Shown here piece by piece: positions 5,900 through 7,392 of a DNA stretch of 7,392 nt (position 1 is the first letter of the stretch; each line of letters opens with the position of its first letter). The notes beneath the pieces are model-generated. The model searched no databases. It saw only the letters and a program-made list of their open reading frames with translations, and was not told the origin of the DNA. The position numbers and the translations under genes were made by a program. Origin of the DNA: Gemmatimonadota bacterium. GTDB lineage: Bacteria > Latescibacterota > UBA2968. The stretch covers positions 104,432 to 111,823 of the forward strand of contig PAXL01000012.1 in assembly GCA_002714465.1 (NCBI GenBank), read 5' to 3'.

Positions 5900-7392
5900 T
5901 TGGCAACACAGCTCGACCCAGACACATTACTCGACAACCTCCGCACCGAACACCCAAGACTGATCTTGACGGAGGAGAGGCTTGAGAGCCTGAAGCTGCA
6001 GGCAGAAACCGACAGGACTCTACAGGGCTTTATCGAACAGATCATTGAGCAGGCAGACAAAGCAGCCGAAGCCCCTCCTCTCGAACACGAAATTCCTGAC
6101 GGAATCCGACTCCTCGGCGTCAGCCGTGACTGTGTGGACCGCGTTTACAAACTAGGTCTCGCGTGGCGATGGACCGGCGAGCAGAGATATCTCGACAAAG
6201 CCGTCGACGCCATAACTCGCGCTAGTAATTTTCCGGACTGGAACCCCTCGCACTTCCTGGACACGGCGGAAATGTCTCACGCCGTGGGTCTCGGATACGA
6301 CTGGTTCTACCATGCCCTGGATGAAGATCAGCGCGAGACGATCAGGAACGGGCTGATCCGAAACGGCCTGCAGGTGGGAGTCGATGCATACGGCGGAGAT
6401 GGAGAGAACGAACCCAAACGAAATCGTCCTTTTGGCTGGTGGAAGGACTGCGACCATAACTGGAACCAAGTCTGCAACTGTGGCCTGGTTGTCGGTGCGC
6501 TCGCTATCGCCGAATCCGATCCCGAATACGCGCGCAGGATCATACCTGAGGCCGTTGAGTCTCTACCGCGGGCACTCACGATGTATGGTCCGGACGGTGC
6601 GTGGGCAGAGGGACCCGGATACTGGGGCTATGCGACGCGATACACCGCCTACGGGTTCACCGCCCTCCGGACCGCGCTGGACACCGATTTCGGTCTCCTC
6701 GACATCGAAGGTGTCTCAGAGGCGGGGTTCGCGCCGATCCACACGACCGGTCCAACGGGTCTCTATCTAAACTACGCTGATAGCGGTGAGCGGAATGGGC
6801 GCCGCCCGATGTTCCAGGTCTTCTGGTTGGCCGATGTCTTCAAGAGCGATTTCATGTCGGCCAACGAGCATGACCTCATCGATGAACACGGGCCCACCGC
6901 ACAGCACCTGGTCTGGTATGTGCCCCGACCAACAAGCGTCGACGATGAACGACCATTGGACAAGCAGTTCAGGGGACCCGTAGAGGTCGCCCTGATGCGA
7001 AGCGCCTGGGATGATCCGCACGCCCTGTTTGTCGGGTTCAAGGCGGGGTACAACCAAGCCAACCACGCCCATCTGGACATTGGCAACATCGAACTGGATG
7101 CGCTTGGTGTTCGATGGATCCGAGACCTTGGATCCGACCACTACAACCTCCCGAACTATTGGGAGAAAGAAGACGGCGGCCGGCGATGGTCATACTGGAG
7201 GCTCGGTGCACACAGTCACAACGTCATCACCATCGACGGCCAGAACCAGCACGCGCTAGGCACCTCTCGCATGACATACTTCAAATCCTCTTCGGACAGA
7301 GCTTCCGCAGTCGTCGACACAACCGCGGCACACGGGGACAATGCCTCGAAGACGCTGCGAGGTGTTGCGATCGTCGAAGGGCGACGGGCTGT
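5900..7392 (+). CDS. Heparinase II/III-like protein, 3' end outside window
   Basis: Frame 2 stays open from TTG 5900 to the window end, giving 497 residues. The N-terminal part (about 1-330) resembles the alpha/alpha-toroid of heparinase II/III and alginate-lyase relatives: HPRLILTEERL, LGLAWRWTGEQRYLDKA, FPDWNPSHFLDTAEMSHAV and GYDWFY, then HNWNQVCNCG (186-195) and EGPGYWGY (237-244). The start of the beta-sandwich carries NQANHAHLDIG (385-395) and HSHNVITIDGQNQ. By family analogy, H186/N187, Y241 and H389/H391 are candidates for the catalytic His, Tyr and second His of heparinase II-type uronate elimination; this is inferred, not aligned. It would cleave uronic-acid polysaccharides or oligosaccharides by beta-elimination. 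TTG 5900 is the first usual start in the frame after the FkbM stop, with AGTAGG (5888-5893) six bases upstream. No signal peptide follows, so it may be cytoplasmic and act on imported oligosaccharides. The usual glycine after NQVCN is C194 here. Specificity is unknown. Confidence 0.88.
   Translation, partial: MATQLDPDTLLDNLRTEHPRLILTEERLESLKLQAETDRTLQGFIEQIIEQADKAAEAPPLEHEIPDGIRLLGVSRDCVDRVYKLGLAWRWTGEQRYLDKAVDAITRASNFPDWNPSHFLDTAEMSHAVGLGYDWFYHALDEDQRETIRNGLIRNGLQVGVDAYGGDGENEPKRNRPFGWWKDCDHNWNQVCNCGLVVGALAIAESDPEYARRIIPEAVESLPRALTMYGPDGAWAEGPGYWGYATRYTAYGFTALRTALDTDFGLLDIEGVSEAGFAPIHTTGPTGLYLNYADSGERNGRRPMFQVFWLADVFKSDFMSANEHDLIDEHGPTAQHLVWYVPRPTSVDDERPLDKQFRGPVEVALMRSAWDDPHALFVGFKAGYNQANHAHLDIGNIELDALGVRWIRDLGSDHYNLPNYWEKEDGGRRWSYWRLGAHSHNVITIDGQNQHALGTSRMTYFKSSSDRASAVVDTTAAHGDNASKTLRGVAIVEGRRA

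Noticed and set aside
6767..7141. Minus-strand open frame of 124 codons near the window end
   Set aside because: It is antisense to the heparinase-like gene, which has strong family motifs across the same bases.

Overview
The window looks like part of a polysaccharide and sugar-acid degradation neighbourhood from a bacterial chromosome of moderate-to-high GC. Sulfatases with a beta-sandwich tail, uncharacterised amidohydrolases, parallel beta-helix proteins, heparinase II/III-like lyases, FAD-dependent oxidoreductases and FkbM methyltransferases are often found together in Planctomycetes, Verrucomicrobia, Lentisphaerae and marine or sponge-associated candidate phyla such as Latescibacteria and Poribacteria. 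The phylum is an inference from gene content; no rRNA, tRNA or ribosomal marker is present to confirm it.

Layout: (1) 1-638, plus strand, C-terminal part of a sulfatase. (2) 639-824, non-coding, ending in a perfect 8-bp hairpin between an AGGAGG sequence and the next start. (3) 825-2486, plus, a 553-residue protein with two amidohydrolase-2 barrels; the first keeps all metal ligands and the second has lost most of them. (4) 2487-3527, plus, a right-handed beta-helix protein in the same frame as gene 3, with a TTG start touching gene 3's TAG stop. (5) 3519-4514, minus, a PfkB/adenosine-kinase-like kinase that overlaps gene 4 tail to tail by 9 bp. (6) 4515-5105, the divergent spacer, holding a possible kinase promoter and a decayed N-terminal fragment of an FAD-dependent oxidoreductase. 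(7) 5106-5864, plus, an FkbM-family methyltransferase. (8) 5900-7392, plus, a heparinase II/III-like protein cut by the window end.

Working together (inference): the sulfatase would remove sulfate from a sulfated glycan, the beta-helix and heparinase-like proteins would cleave or bind uronate-rich chains, and the amidohydrolase and kinase could handle released small products. No signal peptide is visible on the beta-helix protein, the amidohydrolase or the heparinase-like protein with the starts chosen here, which would place these steps in the cytoplasm unless the starts are wrong. The most unusual points are the active-plus-inactive amidohydrolase fusion, its zero-gap in-frame junction with the beta-helix gene, and the readable oxidoreductase pseudogene. 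I found no CRISPR array, insertion sequence, tRNA or rRNA.
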